Source: an uncultured Oscillospiraceae bacterium (lineage in GTDB: Bacteria > Bacillota > Clostridia > Oscillospirales > Oscillospiraceae). Taken from it: a stretch of 29,129 nucleotides of DNA. The stretch is from contig CAKUOS010000029.1 in assembly GCA_934670025.1 (NCBI GenBank), positions 1 through 29,129 of the forward strand, given 5' to 3'. A program made the position numbers and the translations under genes. Positions 14,795-21,415 of this stretch are shown in pieces; positions within the stretch are counted from its first letter, which is position 1, and every line of letters starts with the position of its first letter. The notes beneath the pieces were generated by a model. The model was not told the origin of the DNA. It made no database searches and saw only the letters and a program-made list of their open reading frames with translations.

Positions 14795-14828
14795 AAAAAC
14801 GCCTCCCGCATACGATATGCGGGAGGCG
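14795..14828 (-). terminator. Terminator hairpin after mazF
   Basis: CGCCTCCCGCAT and ATGCGGGAGGCG form a perfect 12-bp stem with a 5-base loop (14800-14811/14817-14828), followed on the minus strand by five T (14795-14799). It lies 22 bases after the mazF stop and is a strong intrinsic terminator. The 3' arm doubles as the Shine-Dalgarno of the next gene. Confidence 0.85.
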
Positions 14829-14850
14829 CTTTGGCTATGCCGGGCGGTTT

Positions 14851-15207
14851 TCAGTTTCCCTGCAATCCGAAGCTGACGGCCAGCGCGGAATCCACCTGCT
14901 CCATGACGCCGGGACCGGCGTGGCCGGTATGCTCGCGCAGGCGGCGCTTGTCAATGGTGCGGATCTGCTCGAGCAGGATGATGGAATCCTTGCTCAGACC
15001 GACGTCGTGGCCGGTCAGCGAAATGTGCGTCGGCAGCCGCGCCTTGCCGGTCTGGCTGGTGATGGCCGCGGCGATGACGGTCGGCGAATGCTTGTTGCCG
15101 GTATCGTTCTGCACGATCAGGACCGGCCTGCACCCGCCCTGCTCGCTGCCCACGACGGGGCTCAGATCGGCATAGAAAATGTCGCCTCGTTTCACGTTCG
15201 TATCCAT
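14851..15207 (-). CDS. mazF: MazF/PemK (EndoA) family endoribonuclease toxin
   Basis: A 118-residue toxin of the MazF/NdoA family, sequence-specific mRNA interferases. Family signatures are VKRGDIFYADLSPVVGSEQGGCRPVLIVQND near the N-terminus, the PTVIAAAITSQ strand and the C-terminal ILLEQIRTIDKRRL. Catalytic Arg and Thr positions appear conserved (GGCRPVL; AITSQTGK). The ATG at 15207 is preferred, with GGAG 10 bases upstream; a GTG at 15216 would add three residues and overlap the stop of a 40-codon upstream ORF. In Bacillus the order is alr, antitoxin, toxin; here alr is upstream but no MazE/ribbon-helix-helix antitoxin is recognisable. Confidence 0.9.
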   Translation of the reverse strand: MDTNVKRGDIFYADLSPVVGSEQGGCRPVLIVQNDTGNKHSPTVIAAAITSQTGKARLPTHISLTGHDVGLSKDSIILLEQIRTIDKRRLREHTGHAGPGVMEQVDSALAVSFGLQGN

Positions 15208-15212
15208 TTGCT

Positions 15213-15335
15213 TCACACTCCGCGGAAAAGTATGCGCGCGTTCTGCGCTGCTACTCTCCTATTGTCCCACGCGGAGGCCGAAAATAAACAGACGATCGAC
15301 GCTTTTTCAAACGGGCCGGGTGGCTCCCGGTTCAT
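15213..15335 (-). CDS. Possible 40-residue ORF in the antitoxin position
   Basis: A 41-codon frame (MNREPPGPFEKASIVCLF...) begins 32 bases after the alr stop and its TGA overlaps a GTG at 15216 that is in frame with mazF (GTGA). That geometry mimics translational coupling in toxin-antitoxin pairs. However, no clear Shine-Dalgarno precedes the ATG, the product is shorter than known MazE-type antitoxins and resembles none I recognise. A weak promoter-like pair, TTGAAA/TATTTT with 18-bp spacing (15281-15310), lies inside it. It may simply be leader sequence. Confidence 0.25.
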   Translation of the reverse strand: MNREPPGPFEKASIVCLFSASAWDNRRVAAQNARILFRGV

Positions 15336-15367
15336 TCTATGCGGGGCGCTGACAAAAATCGCGCGTC

Positions 15368-16546
15368 TCAGACGATATACTGCAAAATATCCACGGTTTT
15401 GCCGTCTTTGCGGTAGATGCGCGGCACACGCTTGTTGACCTGGCAGAGAATTTCGTAGCTGATGGTGCCGAGCGTGGAGGTGATGCGCTCGAGCGGCACA
15501 TATGCGCCGTCTTCGTCATAGCCGAAGATGGTCACGACGTCGCCTGGCTTTGCGTCGGGCACCCCGGATACGTCCAGCATACACATATCCATGCAGATGC
15601 GGCCGATGACCGGCACCATAACGCCCTTGAGACGGAAGCTGATCCTGCCGGTCAGGACGCGGTTGAGGCCGTCGGCGTAGCCGATGGGCAGCACCGCAAC
15701 GCGAAGATCCTCCTTCGTGCGGTACAGGCGGCCGTAGCTGATATCCGTGCCCGCCGGGACGGTGCGCACCTGCGCGATGGCCGAATGGAGCGACATGAGC
15801 GGCCGCAGGCTGATATCGCCCGCAAGTGCGTCGGATGCCGGGTGGCCGTAGGTGATGATGCCGGGACGGATCATATCGAGGGCGTACTCGGGATACTGCA
15901 CCGTCGCGCCCGAGTTGCAGCAGTGGCGGATCTCGGGCTTGATGCCGATGCCCTCCATCGCCGAGAGCATATCCCGGAAGCGCTTGTACTGCGCATGGGT
16001 ATAGGCAATGTCGTCGGGCTGCTTGCTGTCGGAGACGCTGAAGTGCATGAAGGCGCCCTCGATGCGCAGATGGCGCAGCTGGGAAAGCGCTTTGAGCTCG
16101 TCCAGCGTCGAAGCGCCGTCATACGTGAAGAAGCCGATGCGCGTCATGCCGGTATCGAGCTTGACGTGGACGTTCAGAATGAGATTCGTACCCGCGAGGG
16201 CGTTGTCGAGCTGTCTGGCGTATTCGAGCGAATGCACCTCCTGGTGCACGTCGAGCGACACCATCGTCTCGGCGTACTGCGGAGGCGTATAGCCGAGGAT
16301 GAGGATCGGCAGGTGCACGTGTCCGCGGCGCAGCTGCACCGCCTCCTCCACGTTGGAGACGGCCAGATAGTCTGCACCGAGGTCCTCCAGCGCGTGGCTG
16401 ACCGGTACGGCGCCGTGGCCGTATGCGCAGGCCTTCACCACGCCGAGATACCGGCATCCCGACGGGATCCGCGAACGGATAGAGCGATAGTTGTATTCCA
16501 GATTGTCAAGGGAAACGTCTGCCCAGGTTCTTTTGAGTATGTTCAT
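15368..16546 (-). CDS. alr: Alanine racemase
   Basis: A 392-residue PLP enzyme converting L- to D-alanine for peptidoglycan. The PLP lysine K38 lies in VVKACAYGHG; most relatives have Asp or Asn where this protein has Cys40. Other landmarks include HVKLDTGMTRIGF (about 146-158), HCCNSGAT, DMIRPGIITYGHP, and the second-subunit catalytic tyrosine region DISYGRLYRT. The C-terminal beta domain has VIGRICMDMCMLDVS. Length is normal. The start follows an AGAGG ribosome site. It lies 39 bases after the upstream lipoprotein gene, in the widespread Firmicutes order lipoprotein-alr-mazF, probably in one transcript. Confidence 0.95.
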   Translation of the reverse strand: MNILKRTWADVSLDNLEYNYRSIRSRIPSGCRYLGVVKACAYGHGAVPVSHALEDLGADYLAVSNVEEAVQLRRGHVHLPILILGYTPPQYAETMVSLDVHQEVHSLEYARQLDNALAGTNLILNVHVKLDTGMTRIGFFTYDGASTLDELKALSQLRHLRIEGAFMHFSVSDSKQPDDIAYTHAQYKRFRDMLSAMEGIGIKPEIRHCCNSGATVQYPEYALDMIRPGIITYGHPASDALAGDISLRPLMSLHSAIAQVRTVPAGTDISYGRLYRTKEDLRVAVLPIGYADGLNRVLTGRISFRLKGVMVPVIGRICMDMCMLDVSGVPDAKPGDVVTIFGYDEDGAYVPLERITSTLGTISYEILCQVNKRVPRIYRKDGKTVDILQYIV

Positions 16547-16585
16547 GCTCTGTGCCTCTTTCTCTATTCATTTGTATTTTCAGCG

Positions 16586-17155
16586 TCAACCGACGCGAAA
16601 ATCCGAGATCCGGAGCTGCATCTGCATCACATCGTCACAGCTGATCTCCGCGCGCACCGGAACGGCCGGGTCTGTCTGAAACCAGACGTCGACCGTCAGC
16701 TCCTGCTCGTCGTAGCCCATACGGTACGTCGTGCGCAGGAGGCCGTCCTCCGTGCCGGTGCAGTCGATATATTCCCCTGCCCAGCACTGCGCGAGGACAT
16801 AGGGCGCAGCCAGCGGTGCGAGCGCGCCATCGGCCAGACTGCCGAGGCCGATCTGCGTATCGTCGAAGGTCACGCAGGCCGCCGAACCGCGGACGGCGGC
16901 GCGGATGCCCGCGATGGACTCCGGCTGCACGACGGTCAGCTCCGTCCCGTCGGGCGTCCAGCTGCACGCAAGTGTAAACGGCACGACGGTGTCGCCATAA
17001 TCGGCGCGGATCTCAGCCGTAAAGCTGCACGCGCCGGCCTGTAACAGCTGCGTCCGGAACGAGAGCGGAAGCTGCGCGGGTTCGGCGGCCGCGCAGCCGG
17101 TCAAAAGCGTCAAAACGATCATTAAAACAAGGAGAAACGCCGGTTTTTTTCGCAA
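16586..17155 (-). CDS. GerS/YdcC-like lipoprotein
   Basis: A 189-residue lipoprotein: MRKKPAFLLVLMIVLTLLTGC, lipobox LTGC, Cys21. The mature region has alternating beta strands (SFTAEIRADYGDTVVPFTLACSW, LLRTTYRMGYDEQELTVDVWF, RAEISCDDVMQMQLRISDF), consistent with a LolA-like half-barrel as in YdcC and GerS. This family assignment rests partly on position: B. subtilis ydcC and C. difficile gerS both lie beside an alanine racemase gene. GerS is needed for spore-cortex processing, so a sporulation role is possible. It starts with TTG, supported by AAGGGTGAT upstream overlapping the nnrD stop 12 bases away. Confidence 0.7.
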   Translation of the reverse strand: MRKKPAFLLVLMIVLTLLTGCAAAEPAQLPLSFRTQLLQAGACSFTAEIRADYGDTVVPFTLACSWTPDGTELTVVQPESIAGIRAAVRGSAACVTFDDTQIGLGSLADGALAPLAAPYVLAQCWAGEYIDCTGTEDGLLRTTYRMGYDEQELTVDVWFQTDPAVPVRAEISCDDVMQMQLRISDFRVG

Positions 17156-17167
17156 CTTGTATCACCC

Positions 17168-18037
17168 TTACGGCAAAAGTCGCGGAAGGCTCCGGAGCAG
17201 ATCCTCGGGCGTCAGCGCGTATTCGCCGAGCGTCCGCGCGGCAAGATCGCCCGCCGCGCCGTGGAGATATGCGGCCGCGGCAGCGGCCTCGAGCGGCATG
17301 ACGTGCTGCCCGAGCAGCGAAACGATCATCCCGGCGAGCACGTCGCCCGAGCCGCCGGTCGCCATGCCGGGGTTGCCCGTGCGGTTGACATAAGTATTTA
17401 TGCCGTCGGTCACGAGCGTCCGCGGCCCCTTCAGGAGCACGACGGCGTTCGTGCGGTTCGCCATCGCCATCGCCGCGCGCACACGGTCTTCTGCATCCGG
17501 ATCGCCGCCCATGCGCCGAAACTCGCCGTCATGCGGCGTTGCGACGACCGGGCATTGGCATCCGCGCAGAATATCTATATGTCCCGCAAGCGCGTTTATG
17601 CCGTCGGCGTCCAGCACGAGCGGCACGCGGCACGCCGCGAGCACCGCCTGCACGAGCGCAGTCAGTTCCTCCGAGCGGCCGAGGCCCGGCCCGAGCAGCA
17701 CCGCGTCCATCTGCGCAAGGCGCGCCTCGATCTGCGGCAGCGCAGCCATGCACAGCCGCCCCTGCGCGTCACACGGAAGCGGAAACACGATCTCGCTGCC
17801 TGCGCCGGCGGCGACGATCGGATAGATCTTTTCCGGGACGCCGAGGTACACAAGGCCGCTGCCGGTCCGCAGCGCGGCCTTTGCCGCCAGACGCGCTGCG
17901 CCGGTCAGCCCTTCGGAGCCGCACAGGAGCAGCACTTTGCCGTAATCGCCCTTATGCGTGTCACGGCGGCGGACAGGCAGCACCGTATCGATCAGGCGGC
18001 GGCCGGTGCGCTGCGCGATCCAGACCGGTCTTGCCAT
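17168..18037 (-). CDS. nnrD: ADP-dependent NAD(P)H-hydrate dehydratase
   Basis: A 289-residue repair enzyme that dehydrates the damaged cofactor S-NAD(P)H hydrate back to NAD(P)H at the expense of ADP. Family motifs are HKGDYGKVLLLCGSEGLTGAARLAAKAALRTGSGLV (about 28-63), LGPGLGRSEE, LDADGINAL, TPHDGEF, and the terminal GMATGGSGDVLAGMI (about 224-238). Only the carbohydrate-kinase-like dehydratase domain is present; the NnrE epimerase domain often fused in front is missing, so epimerisation must be provided elsewhere or be spontaneous. GAGGAGG precedes the ATG. It follows the GNAT gene by 12 bases and precedes the GerS/YdcC-like gene by 12 bases. Confidence 0.94.
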   Translation of the reverse strand: MARPVWIAQRTGRRLIDTVLPVRRRDTHKGDYGKVLLLCGSEGLTGAARLAAKAALRTGSGLVYLGVPEKIYPIVAAGAGSEIVFPLPCDAQGRLCMAALPQIEARLAQMDAVLLGPGLGRSEELTALVQAVLAACRVPLVLDADGINALAGHIDILRGCQCPVVATPHDGEFRRMGGDPDAEDRVRAAMAMANRTNAVVLLKGPRTLVTDGINTYVNRTGNPGMATGGSGDVLAGMIVSLLGQHVMPLEAAAAAAYLHGAAGDLAARTLGEYALTPEDLLRSLPRLLP

Positions 18038-18049
18038 AAAAACGCCTCC

Positions 18050-18568
18050 TCAGAGTTTCTTTTCCAGCAGGACGAGGTGAACGGAGCGGATGCCGTTGAA
18101 CGTACACAGGACGATATCCGCCTCGCGGAAGCCGAGGCTTTGATAGAGATGGCGCGCGGCGGCGTTGCGCTCGTTCGTATCGATGCGCAGCACGGTGCAG
18201 CCCATCTCGCGCGCGGTCTGCTCATAAAACTGCGCGAACGCGCGGCCAATGCCGCGGCCGGCTGCCTCCGGGTCGACCGTCAGCGTGTGCAGGACCAGCA
18301 CGCGCTCGTCCGGAGCCGCATACAGCCACGGCGCACCGGCGTAAACGTCGACCTGGAGCTTATTGATGATCCCGGAGGCCAGCACGCGGCCGTTTTCCTC
18401 ATATACATACAGATCGTCGCGCGCAAGCGCGTTTTCCGCGTCCTCGCGGAGCGGATAGATGCCCGTTACCCAGCCGGTAGTGAGCAGACCGGCGTCCTCT
18501 TTTGCATGGATTTTATCGTAGATCGCCTCGACCGCGTCGAGGTCAGACATTTGAGCTTTTCGAAACAT
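18050..18568 (-). CDS. GNAT family N-acetyltransferase
   Basis: A 172-residue acetyltransferase. The N-terminus MFRKAQMSDLDAVEAIYDKIHA is a typical GNAT start. The acetyl-CoA-binding motif is VLHTLTVDPEAAGRGIGRAFAQFYEQTAREMG (about 92-123), followed by LRIDTNERNAAARHLYQSLGFREAD. The substrate cannot be assigned; the fold covers small molecules, peptides and proteins. The ATG at 18568 is chosen over the longer frame (18616) because AAAGGAG precedes it and the product then starts at the canonical first strand. It overlaps the VTT protein gene by 26 bases, pointing to coupled translation. Confidence 0.9.
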   Translation of the reverse strand: MFRKAQMSDLDAVEAIYDKIHAKEDAGLLTTGWVTGIYPLREDAENALARDDLYVYEENGRVLASGIINKLQVDVYAGAPWLYAAPDERVLVLHTLTVDPEAAGRGIGRAFAQFYEQTAREMGCTVLRIDTNERNAAARHLYQSLGFREADIVLCTFNGIRSVHLVLLEKKL

Positions 18569-19289
18569 ACTGCTTCTCCTTTCGGCTGTGCGGCCAGCGT
18601 TTTTCAGCCAGCGCAACGATCTGCTTCTGGTATTTCCACATAAAAAACGCGATCACCAGCATCAGCGCCACCAGCAGCGCCGAGCCGAGCCAGTCGCCCT
18701 GCACAAGGCTGCTGCCGAGCCAGCAGTAGACAAACGTGCTGAACGCGCTGCCGCAAAGCATGGCCAGCGTAAACTGCCACGCCTTGAGACGCGAGCGGCT
18801 GGCCGCGATGGGAATAAAGCCGTTCGGCAGGATGGGCAGGAAGCAGAGCGTCACGACGGTGTAGGCCGGGTGCGCGGAGCGCGCGATCAGATCGAGCTTT
18901 GCCGAGCCGCCCGACGACGGCAGGAGCCGGTCGAGCTGACGGCCGAGCCGCTGGTAGAACGTAAAGCTGACGCCGTGCGCCAGCGAGGACGCGAGCAGGC
19001 AGATGACGAACGCACGCCACGTGCCGTAGACCACGCCGGCGGCCACATTGACGATAACGCCCGAGATGACGATCGACCAGACCTGCACCATCTGCAAAAG
19101 CGCCATGCACAAAATGCCGGTAACGGACATATCGCGTCCGAGGTAATCTTCAAGCGCCTGCTCATCCCCGGACCCGAGCAGAGGGATGATATCCGGCATG
19201 GTCTGTTTGACGACGAGATAGACGAGAAAGACAGCCAGAAGGATGAACACGGCCATGATCGCCGCGCGGATCCAGTTTGTTTTCTTCAT
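18543..19289 (-). CDS. VTT/DedA (TVP38/TMEM64) family membrane protein
   Basis: A 248-residue polytopic membrane protein. Hydrophobic segments lie near residues 8-28, 54-76, 83-105, 137-158, 165-186 and 194-218. The central GIVVNVAAGVVYG-like stretch (VIVNVAAGVVYGTWRAFVICLLASSLA) and the ...LCFLPILPNGFIPIAAS... segment are the paired re-entrant features of the SNARE-associated/VTT domain. Members are thought to act as lipid scramblases or polyprenyl-phosphate/phosphatidylethanolamine transporters; the substrate here is unknown. GGAG lies 9 bases before the ATG. It heads the minus-strand cluster leading to alr and mazF. Confidence 0.9.
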   Translation of the reverse strand: MKKTNWIRAAIMAVFILLAVFLVYLVVKQTMPDIIPLLGSGDEQALEDYLGRDMSVTGILCMALLQMVQVWSIVISGVIVNVAAGVVYGTWRAFVICLLASSLAHGVSFTFYQRLGRQLDRLLPSSGGSAKLDLIARSAHPAYTVVTLCFLPILPNGFIPIAASRSRLKAWQFTLAMLCGSAFSTFVYCWLGSSLVQGDWLGSALLVALMLVIAFFMWKYQKQIVALAEKRWPHSRKEKQYVSKSSNV

Positions 19290-19318
19290 AGGGACTCTCC
19301 AGAAAAATTGATCGAGCT

Positions 19319-19347
19319 ATCATAACACATTTTCCGAAAAAGTGCAA
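19319..19347 (-). promoter_or_regulatory. Promoter of the VTT-to-alr cluster
   Basis: Minus-strand TTGCAC (19342-19347), 17-bp spacer, TATGAT (19319-19324), 29 bases upstream of the VTT gene start. Confidence 0.75.
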
Positions 19348-19439
19348 ACCCTTCTGTATCTTCAGTTTATCAGAAAATGGATGGTAATGCAATCCTTCCG
19401 TACAATTTCTCTGTTATGCGCAAATCTTCCATTTCCCGC

Positions 19440-19468
19440 TTGCATATCCGCGCGGATTTCGATACAAT
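19440..19468 (+). promoter_or_regulatory. Promoter of plsY
   Basis: TTGCAT (19440-19445), 17-bp spacer, TACAAT (19463-19468), 27 bases before the plsY ATG. It is divergent from the promoter at 19319-19347, with about 90 bp of featureless DNA between the two. Confidence 0.75.
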
Positions 19469-19495
19469 ATTGTTATCTTTTTTCTGGAGGCTCTC

Positions 19496-20149
19496 ATGCA
19501 TATTGAATCATTTGCCACCGTCGCGTTCATGATCTGCGTCGCGGCCGGGTCGTATCTGGCCGGCTGCTGCAACGGCGCGATCATCACATCCGCCCTGTTT
19601 TATCATGACGATATCCGCAAGCACGGCAGCGGAAACGCCGGTCTGACGAACTTTTACCGCACCTACGGCGGAAAATTCGCGCTCGGCGTCATTCTGGTCG
19701 ATATGCTCAAGGCGTTCGTCGCCGTGAAGCTCGGCTCGATCGTATTCGGGTACTATCTCGGCGCGCAGCTCGAGGGCGAGTATTTTTCCGCCCTGTTCTG
19801 CGTCATCGGGCATATTTTCCCGGCGTTTTATTCCTTCCGCGGCGGCAAGGGCATTCTGTGCAGCGGCACGCTGCTGCTGCTTCTCGACTGGCGCATCGCG
19901 GCGGTCGGCTGGGGCCTGTTCCTCATTTTGTGGCTGACGACACGGTATGTTTCGCTCGGCTCCGTGACGGGCGCGGTCAGCTTCCCGATCACGACGGCGA
20001 TTTTCTACTGGGGCAGCTGGGCCGTCGTGGCGCTGTCGGTGCTGATCGCGGGGCTTGTCGTATGGGCGCACCGCGCGAACATCGGCCGTCTGCTGCGCGG
20101 CACGGAATCGAAATTCCGGTGGCATAAAAACGCGCCGGGCCAACCCTGA
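19496..20149 (+). CDS. plsY: Glycerol-3-phosphate acyltransferase PlsY
   Basis: A 217-residue membrane enzyme acylating glycerol-3-phosphate from acyl-phosphate, the first step of phospholipid synthesis in most Gram-positives. Three cytoplasmic motifs are clear: HGSGNAGLTNFYRTYG (about 43-58), GHIFPAFYSFRGGKGI (about 105-120) and HRANIGRLLRGTESKF (about 193-208). About five hydrophobic segments separate them. GGAGGCTCTC precedes the ATG. It is probably co-transcribed with the amidohydrolase gene 29 bases downstream, though no functional link is known. pgsA, another phospholipid gene, lies about 3.6 kb away on the other strand. Confidence 0.96.
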   Translation: MHIESFATVAFMICVAAGSYLAGCCNGAIITSALFYHDDIRKHGSGNAGLTNFYRTYGGKFALGVILVDMLKAFVAVKLGSIVFGYYLGAQLEGEYFSALFCVIGHIFPAFYSFRGGKGILCSGTLLLLLDWRIAAVGWGLFLILWLTTRYVSLGSVTGAVSFPITTAIFYWGSWAVVALSVLIAGLVVWAHRANIGRLLRGTESKFRWHKNAPGQP

Positions 20150-20178
20150 GCCATTCTGCATATAACAGCGAGGTTTGC

Positions 20179-21018
20179 ATGATCATCGACTTCCACACGC
20201 ATACGTTTCCCGAAAAAATCGCCGCGCGGGCGCTTGCGAAGATGTCCGCGGCAGGAGATCTGCGTCATTACGCCGACGGGACGGCGTCCGGGCTTCTGCG
20301 CGCGGAGCGCGCCGCGGGCGTCGACCGCTCGATCCTCCTGCCCGTGGCGACAAAGCCCGAGCAGGTACACCACATCAACGACTATGCCGCCGGGCTGAAC
20401 CGCCACGCCTTCATCACGAATCAGTTTTCCTTCGGCAGTATGCATCCCGACTATGAAAACTGGCGGCAGGAGCTCGACCGGCTTGCGGCCAACCGGATGC
20501 GCGGCATCAAGATCCACCCGGTCTACCAGCAGACGGATCTTGACGATATCCGATATCTGCGCATCCTTGAACGCGCGGGCGAGCTGGGGCTGATCGTCGT
20601 GGCGCACGCCGGGCTGGATCTCGGATTCCCGGGCAGTCTGTGCGCGACGCCCGAAAAGGCGCGCCGGGCGCTGCAAAGCGTCGGGCCGGTGCGTCTGGTG
20701 CTGGCGCACATGGGCGGCTGGGACTGCTGGGAACAGGTCGCGGAGAAGCTGGCCGACACATCCGCGCTGTTTGACACGGCATACTGCCTCGATGACGTTG
20801 TGCCGCTCGATCCCGGCAAGCCGCCAAGGCATCTGCTCAGCCCGGAGGACTTTGCCGCGCTCGTCCGCACGTTCGGCGCGCAGCGCGTTCTTTTCGGGAC
20901 CGACAGCCCGTGGACCGACCCGCAGGACGCCATCCGCCGCATCCGCGCGCTGCCGCTGTCGGACGAGGAAAAGACGGCCATTCTCGGCAGCAACGCCCAG
21001 CGTTTGCTGGGGATTTGA
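20179..21018 (+). CDS. Amidohydrolase-superfamily (amidohydrolase 2) protein
   Basis: A 279-residue TIM-barrel metal-dependent hydrolase. Metal-site landmarks are DFHTH (residues 4-8), GIKIHPVY (about 109-116), VAHAG (about 140-144), LAHMGGWD (about 174-181), and the terminal FGTDSPW (about 239-245) with the catalytic aspartate. The pattern fits amidohydrolase family 2 (PF04909), related to decarboxylases and lactonases; the substrate cannot be inferred. GAGG lies before the ATG, 29 bases after plsY. Transcription should end at the bidirectional terminator at 21179-21213. Confidence 0.9.
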   Translation: MIIDFHTHTFPEKIAARALAKMSAAGDLRHYADGTASGLLRAERAAGVDRSILLPVATKPEQVHHINDYAAGLNRHAFITNQFSFGSMHPDYENWRQELDRLAANRMRGIKIHPVYQQTDLDDIRYLRILERAGELGLIVVAHAGLDLGFPGSLCATPEKARRALQSVGPVRLVLAHMGGWDCWEQVAEKLADTSALFDTAYCLDDVVPLDPGKPPRHLLSPEDFAALVRTFGAQRVLFGTDSPWTDPQDAIRRIRALPLSDEEKTAILGSNAQRLLGI

Positions 21019-21098
21019 GGGAAATTCAGTATACGCCTGCGAGCATCGCTTTGCGATGATTCGTTTCGGCAAAGCCGTTTCCGACGTGTCTCCGACGG

Positions 21099-21132
21099 CC
21101 ATATCTTTTCCCGAGCGTGGGAAAAGATATGG
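21099..21132. repeat. Perfect 14-bp inverted repeat
   Basis: CCATATCTTTTCCC (21099-21112) and GGGAAAAGATATGG (21119-21132) pair perfectly around a 6-base loop. No T-run follows on either strand, so it is not a standard terminator. Confidence 0.75.
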
Positions 21133-21178
21133 AAGAAAAGGACGCTTCTGCTCAGAAACCGCCATCACGTATCGACTC

Positions 21179-21213
21179 AAAAAAGGGACGGTCTATACAG
21201 ACCGCCCCTTTTT
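21179..21213. terminator. Bidirectional terminator between convergent genes
   Basis: AAAAAGGG-CGGTC pairs with GACCG-CCCTTTTT around a 6-base loop (one A-C mismatch), with A and T runs on the two sides. It can end both plus-strand amidohydrolase transcripts and minus-strand cysE-cysS transcripts. Confidence 0.8.
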
Positions 21214-21226
21214 CCTATCTAAAAAA

Positions 21227-21255
21227 CCAAACCGCAAACCTGGTTTGCGGTTTGG
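21227..21255. repeat. 29-bp near-continuous palindrome
   Basis: CCAAACCGCAAACC (21227-21240) and GGTTTGCGGTTTGG (21242-21255) are perfect inverted copies separated by one T. It could extrude as a cruciform or fold as a hairpin in RNA. It is 13 bases from the bidirectional terminator. Confidence 0.75.
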
Positions 21256-21415
21256 AAAGGAAGAAACGAATTTAGAGAATAAGAGACGGCGCTTGCGGCG
21301 GCTCGTTTCGTCAAAGCCGTTTCTGACGCGGGCATCGGCCCCTACAGCGTATCTGAAATTCAGCGTGAAAACAGAGTCACTGCCCGCGGCAAGTGCGTAC
21401 GAAATCCGTGTTTTA

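Larger units (their letters stand above)
21051..21328. repeat. Pair of 36-bp direct repeats flanking hairpins
   Basis: A 36-base unit at 21051-21086 recurs at 21293-21328 with six mismatches; its core CGTTTCGGCAAAGCCGTTTC becomes CGTTTCGTCAAAGCCGTTTC. Between them lie three inverted repeats. The arrangement suggests degenerate short interspersed repeats rather than coding sequence. The gap between the amidohydrolase and cysS genes (21019-21415) holds no credible gene. Confidence 0.6.
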
